Origin: Rhodoferax sp.
GTDB lineage: Bacteria; Pseudomonadota; Gammaproteobacteria; Burkholderiales; Burkholderiaceae_C
Direction: 5' to 3'
Assembly: GCF_030697375.1 (NCBI RefSeq)
Contig: NZ_JAUYQD010000044.1
Location: 186,001-250,000 of the forward strand
DNA length: 64,000 nt
Below the pieces are notes generated by a model, which had not been told where the DNA came from, did no database searches, and saw only the letters and a program-made list of their open reading frames with translations. Position numbers and translations under genes: made by a program. Within the stretch, counting starts at the first letter, position 1. Each line of letters begins with the position of its first letter. Shown here in pieces: positions 28,473 through 36,587 of this stretch.

Positions 28473-29352
28473 GCCCCTGTTAAAACGTTGTGTCGTCCGA
28501 TGGGGCTCTATTATCGGCGTGCTGGTGGTGGCCTTCGCCCTGGGCGGGTGCAGTGCGGTACGCCTGGGCTACAGCAATGCCCCCAACCTGGCGTACTGGT
28601 GGCTGGACGACTACTTTGACTTTGACAGCCTGCAGAGCGAACGCATGCGCGCCGACCTGCAAATACTGCACGCCTGGCACCGCAAAGAAGAGTTACCCCT
28701 GCTCAAGGCGCTGTTGAAAAACCTGCAAACGGCCGCGGCACAGCCCGTCACCCCCGAGCAGGTGTGCACCTTGTATGCCTATTTGCAAACCCGGGCGCAA
28801 ACCAGCGGCGAGCATCTGGCGCCCAGCCTGGCCGCCATAGCGCCCACCTTGCAAACAGCCCAAATCGAGCACCTGGTGCAGCGGCTGGACAAAAGAAGCC
28901 GCCAGTGGCGTGAAGAATGGATGGACGGAACGCCCGCCGAGATTGCAGAGCGGCGCGTCAAGCAACTGGTCGAGCGCGCCGAATGGTTTTATGGGCGCCT
29001 GGATACCCCTCAAATGGCCTTGGTGCGCGCCCAATTGGCGGCGGTGGAGTTTGACAGTGCCGTGGAGCTGCGGGAATCGTTGCGCCGCCACCAGGACACC
29101 GTGTCCACCTTTCGCCAATTGCGCCCCCCGAACACGCCGGAATTACAGGCCCAAAGTGACATTCGCGCCCTGGTGGCCCGCTCCATCCACTCTCCCGAGC
29201 CGGGCTACCGCCAGTATTTTTCTAAAATTTCAGCCCAAAGCTGCGCGGTGGTGGCGGCGCTGCACAACAGCACCAGCCCCGGCCAGCGCCAAAAGCTGAT
29301 GCAAACGCTGCAGGCCTATGAAAACGACGCCCGTGCGCTGAGCACGCCCTGA
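28471..29352 (+). CDS. DUF6279-type lipoprotein
   Basis: A 293-residue predicted lipoprotein. The signal peptide ends in the lipobox ALGGC (Cys about residue 27), and the mature part begins SAVRLGYSNAPNLAYWWLDD, which is characteristic of DUF6279 proteins. The remainder is helical and charged, with ERMRADLQILHAWHRKEELP. It would be anchored to a membrane facing the periplasm; no function is established. Its ATG shares bases with the divergent glmU start and there is no obvious ribosome site, so the start is uncertain. Confidence 0.82.
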   Translation: MPLLKRCVVRWGSIIGVLVVAFALGGCSAVRLGYSNAPNLAYWWLDDYFDFDSLQSERMRADLQILHAWHRKEELPLLKALLKNLQTAAAQPVTPEQVCTLYAYLQTRAQTSGEHLAPSLAAIAPTLQTAQIEHLVQRLDKRSRQWREEWMDGTPAEIAERRVKQLVERAEWFYGRLDTPQMALVRAQLAAVEFDSAVELRESLRRHQDTVSTFRQLRPPNTPELQAQSDIRALVARSIHSPEPGYRQYFSKISAQSCAVVAALHNSTSPGQRQKLMQTLQAYENDARALSTP

Positions 29353-29377
29353 CAACCCTTGCCCCTACCCCGCACTT

Positions 29378-29731
29378 ATGGCCACCATCCGCTCCGAATT
29401 TGCCCACTACTGCTGCGATTTGCTGAGCAGCGCCGGCCCCTGTGTGGCCAAACGCATGTTTGGCGGCTGGGGCATCAGCACCGACGGTCTGACGCTGGCC
29501 ATCCTGGCCGATTTGGGCGATGGAGAAACGCTGTGGCTCAAGGCCGACGAACACAGCCGCACCCAGTTTGAAGCGGCAGGCTGCGCCCGCTTTACCTACA
29601 CCGCCAAAGGCAAGGCCCGGGGCATGAACTACTACAGCGCCCCCGCCGACGCCATGGAGTCCGCCGCCCTGATGGCGCCGTGGGCCCGGCTGGCCTTGCA
29701 AGCCGCTCTGGCTGCAAGGAAAAAAACCTGA
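29378..29731 (+). CDS. TfoX/Sxy N-terminal domain protein
   Basis: A 117-residue cytosolic protein with the TfoX N-terminal fold: RSEFAHYCCDLLSSAGPCVA, the diagnostic KRMFGGWGISTDGLTLAIL, LWLKADEHS and YTAKGKARGMNYYSAPADA. Full-length TfoX/Sxy controls competence genes, but single-domain members are widespread and mostly uncharacterised, so a competence role is not implied. It lies 25 nt after the lipoprotein gene and probably shares its transcript. Confidence 0.88.
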   Translation: MATIRSEFAHYCCDLLSSAGPCVAKRMFGGWGISTDGLTLAILADLGDGETLWLKADEHSRTQFEAAGCARFTYTAKGKARGMNYYSAPADAMESAALMAPWARLALQAALAARKKT

Positions 29732-29783
29732 TCAGAGCCCCTGATCAGTTGAGGACAGAGCTTCGCTGCGCTGCGGTCTGTCC
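29728..29783. terminator. Inverted repeats between convergent genes, probable terminator region
   Basis: Two CTGATCAG palindromes (29728-29735, 29741-29748) are followed by GGACAGA (29753-29759) and TCTGTCC (29777-29783), perfect 7-nt arms around a 17-nt loop. The TfoX-like gene and the cyclo-ligase gene converge here, which fits a bidirectional terminator, though no long T-run is present on either strand. Confidence 0.45.
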
Positions 29784-29792
29784 CGCAAGGTC

Positions 29793-30392
29793 TCAGACTG
29801 GCCAAACCACCCCGTAGTCGTTGAGAATGGCGTCCAGTGGCATGTCGTGTGCTTCGGGCTCAAAGTCTGGCACAAAACCGACGCCATAGCCCAGCCCCAC
29901 CGTCACCGGTTTGGGCTCCAGGGTGGCCAGCATGCGGTCGTAAAAGCCGCCGCCGTAGCCCAGCCGGTAGCCGCCGGGCCCGTAGCCCACGCAGGGGGCA
30001 AACAGCAGGGTCGGCACGATGACTTCCGTGTCTTTGGGTTTGGGGATGCCGTAGGCGTCTTCTTCCATGGGGCAGCCGGGATACCAGGCGTGAAAAATCA
30101 TGGTCTTGTGCTGCTTGTTGACCACCGGCAGACCAATGCGGCGCGGCTGGGGTTGGTCCAGCAGCTCGCCGTCCTCCTTCCAGCGGTGCAGGGCAGGCAG
30201 GGGGTCAAACTCCCCTTTGATCGGCCAGTAGGCGCCGATCACGGTGTCGGGGCGGCCCACCAGCCAAATGCGCATGATTTGCTGCAAGGCCGCCGCCCGC
30301 TCGGCGCGGTCGGGCAGGTTCAGCCGCTGTTCCAGTAAAAGCTTGCGAAGGGCTTTCTTGTCCGCCGCATTGAAATCGTCTGAGTTGTTCAT
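29793..30392 (-). CDS. 5-formyltetrahydrofolate cyclo-ligase
   Basis: Converts 5-formyl-THF to 5,10-methenyl-THF with ATP in folate recycling. The protein of about 199 residues has the N-terminal ALRKLLLEQR helix, IGAYWPIKGEFDPLPALHRW, the conserved ATP-binding stretch GPGGYRLGYGGGFYDRML and VGLGYGVGFV. ATG 30392 follows GGTGATT; a GTG at 30401 is an alternative start. It is divergent from the lytic transglycosylase gene with a 9-nt gap, so their promoters must overlap coding sequence. Confidence 0.93.
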   Translation of the reverse strand: MNNSDDFNAADKKALRKLLLEQRLNLPDRAERAAALQQIMRIWLVGRPDTVIGAYWPIKGEFDPLPALHRWKEDGELLDQPQPRRIGLPVVNKQHKTMIFHAWYPGCPMEEDAYGIPKPKDTEVIVPTLLFAPCVGYGPGGYRLGYGGGFYDRMLATLEPKPVTVGLGYGVGFVPDFEPEAHDMPLDAILNDYGVVWPV

Positions 30393-30401
30393 AATCACCA
30401 C

Positions 30402-32402
30402 ATGCAGTTTTCAGCCATTCTGACATCGTTCGCCCTGCTGGGCGCCATGTTATCTCCCACACCCTCCCCCGCATACGCCCAAGACCGGCCCCCCACCCGC
30501 GCGGATGAGGCCGTAATGGACATGGCGCAAGCCTACAAACAGCGTGATCGCAAACGCCTGACGGCCCTGCTGCCGCAGGCGCGCGGCTCCCAGCTGGAGC
30601 CCTGGGGTGCGTACTGGGAGCTATCCAGCCGCCTGGACGAGGCCAGCCCCGCCAGCATCCAGGACTTCATGGCGCGTTTTGGCGGCAGCTACCAGGAAGA
30701 CCGGCTGCGCACCGAGTGGCTGCTGCAACTGGGGCGCAACCGCGATTGGGTCAGCTTCCACCGCGAGTACCCCAAATACCGCATGAACGATGACCGCAGC
30801 GTGCGCTGCTACGCCCTCTTGGCCGACCACCTGAGCAGCGGCGCCGATGTCAACCAGCCCGTGACCGACACCTGGTTGGCACTCAAGGAAGCCGATGACG
30901 GCTGCGCCAGCGCGGTCGAGCAACTCATCAAAGACCATTCCCTGAAGTCCCATGTGGCTTGGCTGCGCGCCCGCCTGGGGATGGAAAACGACCGCCTGCG
31001 GGTGGCCACCCAGGCGGTGGGGCTGCTCAACGAGGGCTGGGTCAGCACCGTCAACACCCTGTACCTGAACCCCGGCAAATACCTCAATGACAAGCTGACC
31101 GCGCTGCGGCCCAAAACCCGGGAACTGGTGTCGCTGGCCTTGATCCGCCTGGCCTACCTCGACCCGGCCGAGGCGGCGGCAGAGATGGACAAGCTGCGCT
31201 GGAAGGCCCAACTCACCCAGGAGGAGCGCTCCTGGGTGTGGGGCGCCATCGGCAAACGCGCCGCGCAAAAGCTGTCGGACGATGCGCTGGGCTACTTTGC
31301 CAAGGGCCAGGTGCAGCACATGCACGAAGACCACCTGGCCTGGATGGCGCGCGCCAACCTGCGCGCCGGGCGTTGGGAGCAGGTGCAGCAGGCCATCGCG
31401 GCCATGCCCGAGCCGCTGCGCAATGACAGCACCTGGGTGTACTGGCGTGCGCGGGCGGCCCTGCAGCTGGCCAAAACCGAGGCCGCGCGTGCCGCGGCCC
31501 TGCGTCCCTTGGAAGGCATTGCCGGGGTGCGCGGGTTTTACGAACAACTGGCCCTGGAAGAACTGGGCCAGCGCATCAGCGTGCCGCCCCGCCCTGACGC
31601 CTTGACGCCCGAAGAAAAAGACGGTGCCCGCCAGAACCCGGGCCTGAGCCGGGCGCTGTACGCCATCCAGATTGGCCTGCGCGCCGAGGGGGTGCGGGAG
31701 TGGAACTACGCCACCAACCTGCATGTGAAAGGCGGCATGGACGACCGCAGCCTCTTGGCCGCCGCCGATCTGGCCTGCCGCCAGGAGGTGTGGGACCGCT
31801 GCATCAACACCAGCGACCGCACCAAATCCCTGATCGACATGGAGCAGCGTTTTCCCATGCCCTACAAGAGCGCGGTGCTGGCACGCACCCAGCAAATCGG
31901 CCTGGACCCGGCCTATGTCTACGGCCTGATCCGCCAGGAGAGCCGCTTCATCATGGATGCCCGTTCGGGTGTGGGCGCCTCGGGCCTGATGCAGGTGATG
32001 CCCGCCACGGCGCGCTGGACCGCCAAGAAAATCGGCATGACCGATTTCCACCCCCAGCAACTCAACAACCGCGACACCAACATCACGATTGGCACCGGCT
32101 ACCTGAAGCTGGTGCTGGACAGCTTTGCCGGCTCCCTGCCCATGGCCGCCGCTGCCTACAACGCCGGCCCCAGCCGCCCCCGCCAGTGGCGCGGCCAATC
32201 CGGCGGCGCCGTGATGGAAGCCGCCATCTGGGCGGAAAACGTGCCGTTTTCGGAGACTCGGGACTATGTGAAAAAAGTGCTCTCCAACACCACCAACTAT
32301 GCCGCCCTGATCACCGGACAGACGCAGTCGCTCAAGGCGCGGCTGGGCAGTGTGGGCCCCAAAGACGCCAACCTGCCGGAGACCGCGCTGGACCTTCCCT
32401 GA
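30402..32402 (+). CDS. slt: Soluble lytic murein transglycosylase
   Basis: A 666-residue periplasmic enzyme that cleaves peptidoglycan between MurNAc and GlcNAc, forming 1,6-anhydro ends. Residues 1-26 (MQFSAILTSFALLGAMLSPT to AYA) are a signal peptide. A long alpha-superhelical region (about 30-480) leads to the lysozyme-like domain with YGLIRQESRFIMDARSG (catalytic Glu), ASGLMQVMPATARW, NITIGTGYL and AAAAYNAGPSRPRQW. The architecture matches Slt70. Confidence 0.95.
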   Translation: MQFSAILTSFALLGAMLSPTPSPAYAQDRPPTRADEAVMDMAQAYKQRDRKRLTALLPQARGSQLEPWGAYWELSSRLDEASPASIQDFMARFGGSYQEDRLRTEWLLQLGRNRDWVSFHREYPKYRMNDDRSVRCYALLADHLSSGADVNQPVTDTWLALKEADDGCASAVEQLIKDHSLKSHVAWLRARLGMENDRLRVATQAVGLLNEGWVSTVNTLYLNPGKYLNDKLTALRPKTRELVSLALIRLAYLDPAEAAAEMDKLRWKAQLTQEERSWVWGAIGKRAAQKLSDDALGYFAKGQVQHMHEDHLAWMARANLRAGRWEQVQQAIAAMPEPLRNDSTWVYWRARAALQLAKTEAARAAALRPLEGIAGVRGFYEQLALEELGQRISVPPRPDALTPEEKDGARQNPGLSRALYAIQIGLRAEGVREWNYATNLHVKGGMDDRSLLAAADLACRQEVWDRCINTSDRTKSLIDMEQRFPMPYKSAVLARTQQIGLDPAYVYGLIRQESRFIMDARSGVGASGLMQVMPATARWTAKKIGMTDFHPQQLNNRDTNITIGTGYLKLVLDSFAGSLPMAAAAYNAGPSRPRQWRGQSGGAVMEAAIWAENVPFSETRDYVKKVLSNTTNYAALITGQTQSLKARLGSVGPKDANLPETALDLP

Positions 32403-32482
32403 GCATCAATACAGCGTTCATTCCTCATCAATCGACAGGGTGTGGCGCTCTACCATCTTGTCTTCGCAATCCAGGAGATCCC

Positions 32483-33166
32483 ATGCGCAAGCTCTACATC
32501 GGCAACAAAAACTATTCGTCCTGGTCCATGCGGCCCTGGGTGCTTCTGACCCAGGCGGGCATTGCGTTTGAAGAGGTGATGGTGCGCTTTGACTCCTTCG
32601 CCGCCGACTCCCAGTTCAAGCGCCAGTTGAACGCGGTCTCCCCCACCGGCAAAGTGCCGCTGCTGGTGGACGGTGACCTGGCCGTGTGGGACACCCTGGC
32701 CATTGCCGAATACCTGGCCGAACAGCACCCCGACAAAGCACTGTGGCCCACCGAGCGCGCCGCCCGCGCCCAGGCCCGCAGCATTTGCGCCGAGATGCAC
32801 AGCGGCTTTACCCATCTGCGAGGCCACTGCCCCATGAACATCGAAGCGCATTTGCCCGAGACCGGGGCCCTGATCTGGCGCGACAAGCCGGGCGTGCGCG
32901 CCGACGTGGCGCGCCTGGTGGAGATGTGGAGCGCCCTGCTGCAAGCGCACGGGGGGCCGCTGCTGTTTGGAGCGTTCAGCGTGGCAGACGCCTACTTCGC
33001 CCCGGTGTGCATGCGCCTGAAAACCTATGCCCTGCCCGTGCCGCAGCACATTGCAGCCTATGTGGAGCGCGTCTGCGCGCTGCCGGGCGTGCAGGCCTGG
33101 ACCCGCCAAGCCCTGGCGGAAAAGGATTTCCGGGACTTTGAAGAGCCCTACCGCCTGCAGCGATGA
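32483..33166 (+). CDS. Glutathione S-transferase family protein
   Basis: A 227-residue cytosolic GST. The thioredoxin-like N-terminal domain has LYIGNKNYSSWSMRPWVLL, which carries the Ser/Trp active-site region of the YfcF/zeta-like group, and VSPTGKVPLLVDGDLAVWDT (cis-Pro and glutathione-binding turn). The C-terminal helical domain has AEMHSGFTHLRGHCPMN. ATG 32483 follows an AGGAGA site; the frame is open upstream, but that part overlaps the transglycosylase gene. The end overlaps cca by ATGA. Substrate unknown. Confidence 0.92.
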   Translation: MRKLYIGNKNYSSWSMRPWVLLTQAGIAFEEVMVRFDSFAADSQFKRQLNAVSPTGKVPLLVDGDLAVWDTLAIAEYLAEQHPDKALWPTERAARAQARSICAEMHSGFTHLRGHCPMNIEAHLPETGALIWRDKPGVRADVARLVEMWSALLQAHGGPLLFGAFSVADAYFAPVCMRLKTYALPVPQHIAAYVERVCALPGVQAWTRQALAEKDFRDFEEPYRLQR

Positions 33167-34449
33167 AAACCTACCTGGTCGGCGGCGCGGTGCGGGATGC
33201 CCTGATGGGCCTGCCCGTGCAGGACCGCGACTGGGTGGTGGTGGGGGCCACCCCCGAGGCCCTGCTGGACCAGGGTTTTCTACCGGTCGGGCGCGATTTT
33301 CCGGTGTTTTTGCACCCCCAAACCAAAGACGAATACGCCCTGGCCCGCACCGAACGCAAGACCGCGCCGGGCTACCACGGCTTTGCGGTGCACGCCGCAC
33401 CCAACGTCACCCTGGAAGAGGACCTGGCACGGCGTGACCTCACTATCAATTCCATAGCTGTCTGCGCACAATCCACGGGGGCTAGAGGCCTATTTGGCAC
33501 TGAAACCCCAACAGATCCGGCGACCTGGAAGTCCTCGGGCGCTCTGGTCGACCCCTACGGCGGGCAGCGCGATCTGGCCGACAAGGTGCTGCGCCATGTG
33601 ACCCCGGCGTTTCGCGAAGACCCGGTGCGTATTTTGCGGCTGGCCCGGTTTGCCGCACGCTACGCGGATTTCACCGTGGCCCCGGAAACCCAGGCCCTGG
33701 TGCAGGAGATGGTGGCGCACGGCGAGGTGGACCACTTGGTGGCCGAGCGGGTCTGGCAGGAGTTGGCCAAAGGCCTGATGGAGGCCCGCCCCTCGCGTAT
33801 GTTTGACGTGCTGCGCAGCTGCGGCGCGCTGGCGCGCCTGCTCCCCGAACTGGACCGCCTGTGGGGCGTGCCCCAAAGCCCCGAGCACCACCCGGAAATC
33901 GACACCGGCGTGCATGTCATGCTGGTTCTCGACCTGGCGGCCCGCCTGGGCGCCAGCCTGGCGGTGCGTTTTGCCTGCCTGACGCACGACCTGGGCAAGG
34001 GCACCCCCCCCGCCGACGTGCTGCCGCGCCACATTGGCCACGAGGAAAGCAGTGTGCGCCTGCTGCAAGCGGTCTGCCAGCGCCTGCGGGTGCCCACCGA
34101 ATGCACGGAACTGGCGCAGGTGGTGGCCCGCGAACACGGCAACATCCACCGCTCCGCCCCCCTGAATGCCGCCGCTGTGCTGCGCCTGCTGGAGCGCTGC
34201 GACGCCATTCGCAAGCCCGCGCGCTTTGCCGATGTGTTACAGGCCTGCGAATGCGACGCCCGGGGCCGCCTGGGGCTGCAAGACAGCCCCTACCCGCAGG
34301 CCCAGCGGCTGCACAACGCATTGCGCCAAGTCCAATCGGTTGCTACGCATTTGATAGCTGCTCACGCACAATCCACGGGGGCTAGTGGCCCAAAGATCGG
34401 TGAAATGATCCACGCGGCCCGGATTCAGGCGATTGCCGCCGGTCTGTAG
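33163..34449 (+). CDS. cca: CCA-adding tRNA nucleotidyltransferase with two repeat-derived insertions
   Basis: Adds or repairs the 3' CCA of tRNAs from CTP and ATP. The 428-residue protein starts MKTYLVGGAVRDALMGLPVQ, followed by DRDWVVVG, the RRDLTIN motif, DPYGGQRDLADKVLRHV and REDPVRILRLARFAARY; the C-terminal HD domain (ACLTHDLGKGTP) suggests the multifunctional phosphatase/phosphodiesterase type. Between RRDLTIN and DPYGG, E. coli has about 15 residues but here there are about 33 (residues 97-129), encoded by the small repeat at 33441-33495. A second copy encodes about residues 395-410. Both contain AQSTGA. Confidence 0.95.
   Translation: MKTYLVGGAVRDALMGLPVQDRDWVVVGATPEALLDQGFLPVGRDFPVFLHPQTKDEYALARTERKTAPGYHGFAVHAAPNVTLEEDLARRDLTINSIAVCAQSTGARGLFGTETPTDPATWKSSGALVDPYGGQRDLADKVLRHVTPAFREDPVRILRLARFAARYADFTVAPETQALVQEMVAHGEVDHLVAERVWQELAKGLMEARPSRMFDVLRSCGALARLLPELDRLWGVPQSPEHHPEIDTGVHVMLVLDLAARLGASLAVRFACLTHDLGKGTPPADVLPRHIGHEESSVRLLQAVCQRLRVPTECTELAQVVAREHGNIHRSAPLNAAAVLRLLERCDAIRKPARFADVLQACECDARGRLGLQDSPYPQAQRLHNALRQVQSVATHLIAAHAQSTGASGPKIGEMIHAARIQAIAAGL
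33441..33495 (+). repeat. Short interspersed repeat, in-frame copy within cca (first)
   Basis: Contains ATAGCTG, a TGCGC element, CACAATCCACGGGGGCTAG and GAGGC. The core CACAATCCACGGGGGCTAG is identical to that of the copy at 34340-34390. The repeat is open in the cca frame and accounts for most of the extra residues between two conserved catalytic motifs, presumably in a surface loop. Confidence 0.75.
34340..34390 (+). repeat. Short interspersed repeat, in-frame copy within cca (second)
   Basis: Contains TTGCTACGCATTTGATAGCTG, i.e. the TTGCTAC...TAGCTGCT head of the family, then CACAATCCACGGGGGCTAG and a diverged GTGGCC tail. It encodes part of the poorly conserved C-terminal region of Cca. 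Same orientation as the first copy, about 0.9 kb apart, so recombination between them could delete most of the gene. Confidence 0.75.
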
Positions 34450-34487
34450 CAGCCAATGGCCCGGGTGCATCTTGGTATGCTCGCGCC

Positions 34488-35189
34488 ATGTCCCATTTAT
34501 TGATCGTTGAAGATGATGATTTGCTGCGCGACGGTCTGTCTGCGCAGCTGACACACGCAGGCCACAGCGTGCGCAGCGCCAGCGATGGCGCGCAGGCCCA
34601 GGCCCTGCTGGAGGTACACCGCTTTGACGGGGTGATTCTGGACCTGGGCTTGCCCGTGATCGACGGCGTGAGTGTGCTGCGCTGGATCCGCCAGCGCCTG
34701 ACCGCCCTGCCCGTGCTCATCCTGACCGCCCGCGACGGCGTGGAAGACCGGGTGCAAGGCCTCAATGCCGGTGCCGACGATTACCTGACCAAACCCTTCA
34801 ACATGGCGGAGCTGCAGGCCCGCCTGCAGGCCATGCTGCGCCGCTCGCGCCTGCCCGCCTTCGGCGGCTCGCTGGAGGTGGAAAGCACCGCCGAAAAACG
34901 CCTGCGCGTGGACCCCACCTTGCCCCTGGCCTGGCTGGACGAGGAGCCGCTGGACCTGACCCAGCGCGAGTGGTCCCTGCTGTCTTTGCTGGTGGGCAAC
35001 CTGGGCCAGGTGGTGGGGCGTGAAGACGTGCTGGCGGTGTGGCAAACCCAGCCGGCCGACGGTGCGGGCGGCGGCTCCAATGCGCTGGAGGTCTATGTGC
35101 ACCGCCTGCGGCGCAAGCTGCAGGACTCGGGGCTGAACATCCGCAACGTGCGCGGCCTGGGTTACATGCTGGAGCTGGACGGCGCATGA
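34488..35189 (+). CDS. Two-component response regulator, OmpR family (TctD/QseB-like)
   Basis: A 233-residue DNA-binding regulator. The receiver domain has LLIVEDDDLLRDGL, the phosphoacceptor Asp 52 in VILDLGLP, and VLILTARDGVEDRVQGLNAG with ADDYLTKPF. The winged-helix output domain has LDLTQREWSLLSLLVGN and SNALEVYVHRLRRKL ending in VRGLGYMLEL. A glycine-rich insertion (ADGAGGGS) lies before the last helix. The stop overlaps the kinase start (ATGA), so both partners are made together. TctD controls tricarboxylate uptake, but no tctCBA genes are in this window, so the target is open. Confidence 0.92.
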   Translation: MSHLLIVEDDDLLRDGLSAQLTHAGHSVRSASDGAQAQALLEVHRFDGVILDLGLPVIDGVSVLRWIRQRLTALPVLILTARDGVEDRVQGLNAGADDYLTKPFNMAELQARLQAMLRRSRLPAFGGSLEVESTAEKRLRVDPTLPLAWLDEEPLDLTQREWSLLSLLVGNLGQVVGREDVLAVWQTQPADGAGGGSNALEVYVHRLRRKLQDSGLNIRNVRGLGYMLELDGA

Positions 35190-36562
35190 GCCAGGCCGTC
35201 CGCTTCTCCCTGCGGCGGCAACTCCTGGTCTGGCTGCTGCTGCCGCAGCTGGTGCTGTGGCTGATGGGCGGCGTGCTGGCCTTTCGGGTGGCCCTGACCT
35301 ATGCCGAAAAAACCATAGACCAGTCGCTCACCCAATCGGTGCGCTCCTTGGTGCGGCAGGTCAAGCCCCTGGGCTCGGGGCTGCTGGTGGATTTCCCGCG
35401 CGCCGCGCAGGACATCCTGGAGCAGGACCCCACCGACCGCGTGTCCTACATGGTGTCCTCGCCACCGGGCAGTTTTTTGCTGGGCAATGGCCGCTTACCC
35501 GATCCCCCGCCCAACCTCTTTTTCCCCGAAAACGAGCCCGTACTTTACGACCTGGTGCTGGACGGCAAACCCATGCGGGTGGCCGCCATTGACCTGGGTT
35601 TTGGCGACGGCCTGACACCCCAGCGCCTGCGGGTGCAGGTGGCCAAAAGCCTGGCCGTGCAGCAGCGCATCGCGCGCGAACTGGTGCGCGATGTGCTGTT
35701 CCCCCTGCTGCTCATGGGGGTCGTGCTCAGTTTTCTGGTGTATGCCGGCATCCGCCGGGGCCTGGCGCCGCTGCAGCGCCTGGAAGCGCAACTGGCCCAC
35801 CGCACCGCCACGTCCCTCTCCCCTATTGAGATGACCCAGGCGCCGCAGGAGGTGCACTCCCTGGCCAACGCCCTGAACCAGTTGCTCACCACCTTGCGGC
35901 GCAGCCTGAGCCAGGAAAAACGCTTTTTGAACGATGCTGCCCACCAGTTGCGCACCCCGCTGGCCGGACTGATCAGCCAGACCGAGCTGGCCCTGCAGGA
36001 AACCGAACCCCAGGCCCTCAAGCTGCGGCTGGAGAAGGTGCACACCGGCGCCCAGCGCAGCGCCCACCTGGTGCACCAGCTGCTCTCCTTGGCCCGCACC
36101 GAGGCGGAAGTCCCCCTGCACCCCGTCAATGCGGCTGCCCTGGCGCGCGAAGTGGCGCGCGAATGGACACCCCGCGCGCTGGCAGCCGGTGTGGACCTGG
36201 GCTACGAGGGCGAAGACAGCCTCACGGTACCGGGCGACAAGCTGCTGCTGCGCGAGGCCCTGAGCAACCTGATCGACAACGCCCTGCGCTACGCCGGGCG
36301 CGGCACCACCGTCACGCTGCGCACCCGGGCCCTGGAGGGGGACTGCCTGCTGGAAGTGGAAGACAACGGCCCCGGCCTGAGCGCCCCGGACCTGGAGCGG
36401 GTGTTCGAACGCTTCTGGCGGGCCAGCGAATTGCCCGGCGGCTGCGGCCTGGGCCTGGCCATCGTGGCCGAAATTGCCCAGCGCCATGGCGGCAGCGCCC
36501 AGGCGCAGACAGTGCACCCCCAGGGGCTGCGCATTCAACTGCGTTTGCCCCTGGCGCGCTGA
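35186..36562 (+). CDS. Sensor histidine kinase (TctE-like, 2CSK_N sensor)
   Basis: A 458-residue inner-membrane kinase. TM1 is about residues 12-35 (LLVWLLLPQLVLWLMGGVLA), a periplasmic region about 36-165 contains PRAAQDILEQDPTDRVSYMV, typical of the 2CSK_N sensor found in TctE, and TM2 is about 169-188. The HisKA box is FLNDAAHQLRTPLAGL (His 253), the N-box is EALSNLIDNALRYAG, and EDNGPGLS and GCGLGLAIVAEIAQRHGG complete the ATPase domain. The frame is open upstream, but ATG 35186, overlapping the regulator stop, fits the TM1 position. Confidence 0.93.
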   Translation: MSQAVRFSLRRQLLVWLLLPQLVLWLMGGVLAFRVALTYAEKTIDQSLTQSVRSLVRQVKPLGSGLLVDFPRAAQDILEQDPTDRVSYMVSSPPGSFLLGNGRLPDPPPNLFFPENEPVLYDLVLDGKPMRVAAIDLGFGDGLTPQRLRVQVAKSLAVQQRIARELVRDVLFPLLLMGVVLSFLVYAGIRRGLAPLQRLEAQLAHRTATSLSPIEMTQAPQEVHSLANALNQLLTTLRRSLSQEKRFLNDAAHQLRTPLAGLISQTELALQETEPQALKLRLEKVHTGAQRSAHLVHQLLSLARTEAEVPLHPVNAAALAREVAREWTPRALAAGVDLGYEGEDSLTVPGDKLLLREALSNLIDNALRYAGRGTTVTLRTRALEGDCLLEVEDNGPGLSAPDLERVFERFWRASELPGGCGLGLAIVAEIAQRHGGSAQAQTVHPQGLRIQLRLPLAR

Positions 36563-36587
36563 CCCCCGAATACTGCAAAATGGGCGC

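Noticed and set aside
30621..32198. A 525-codon open frame on the minus strand opposite slt
   Set aside because: Same shadow effect; no recognisable motif and it lies entirely within a well-supported transglycosylase gene.
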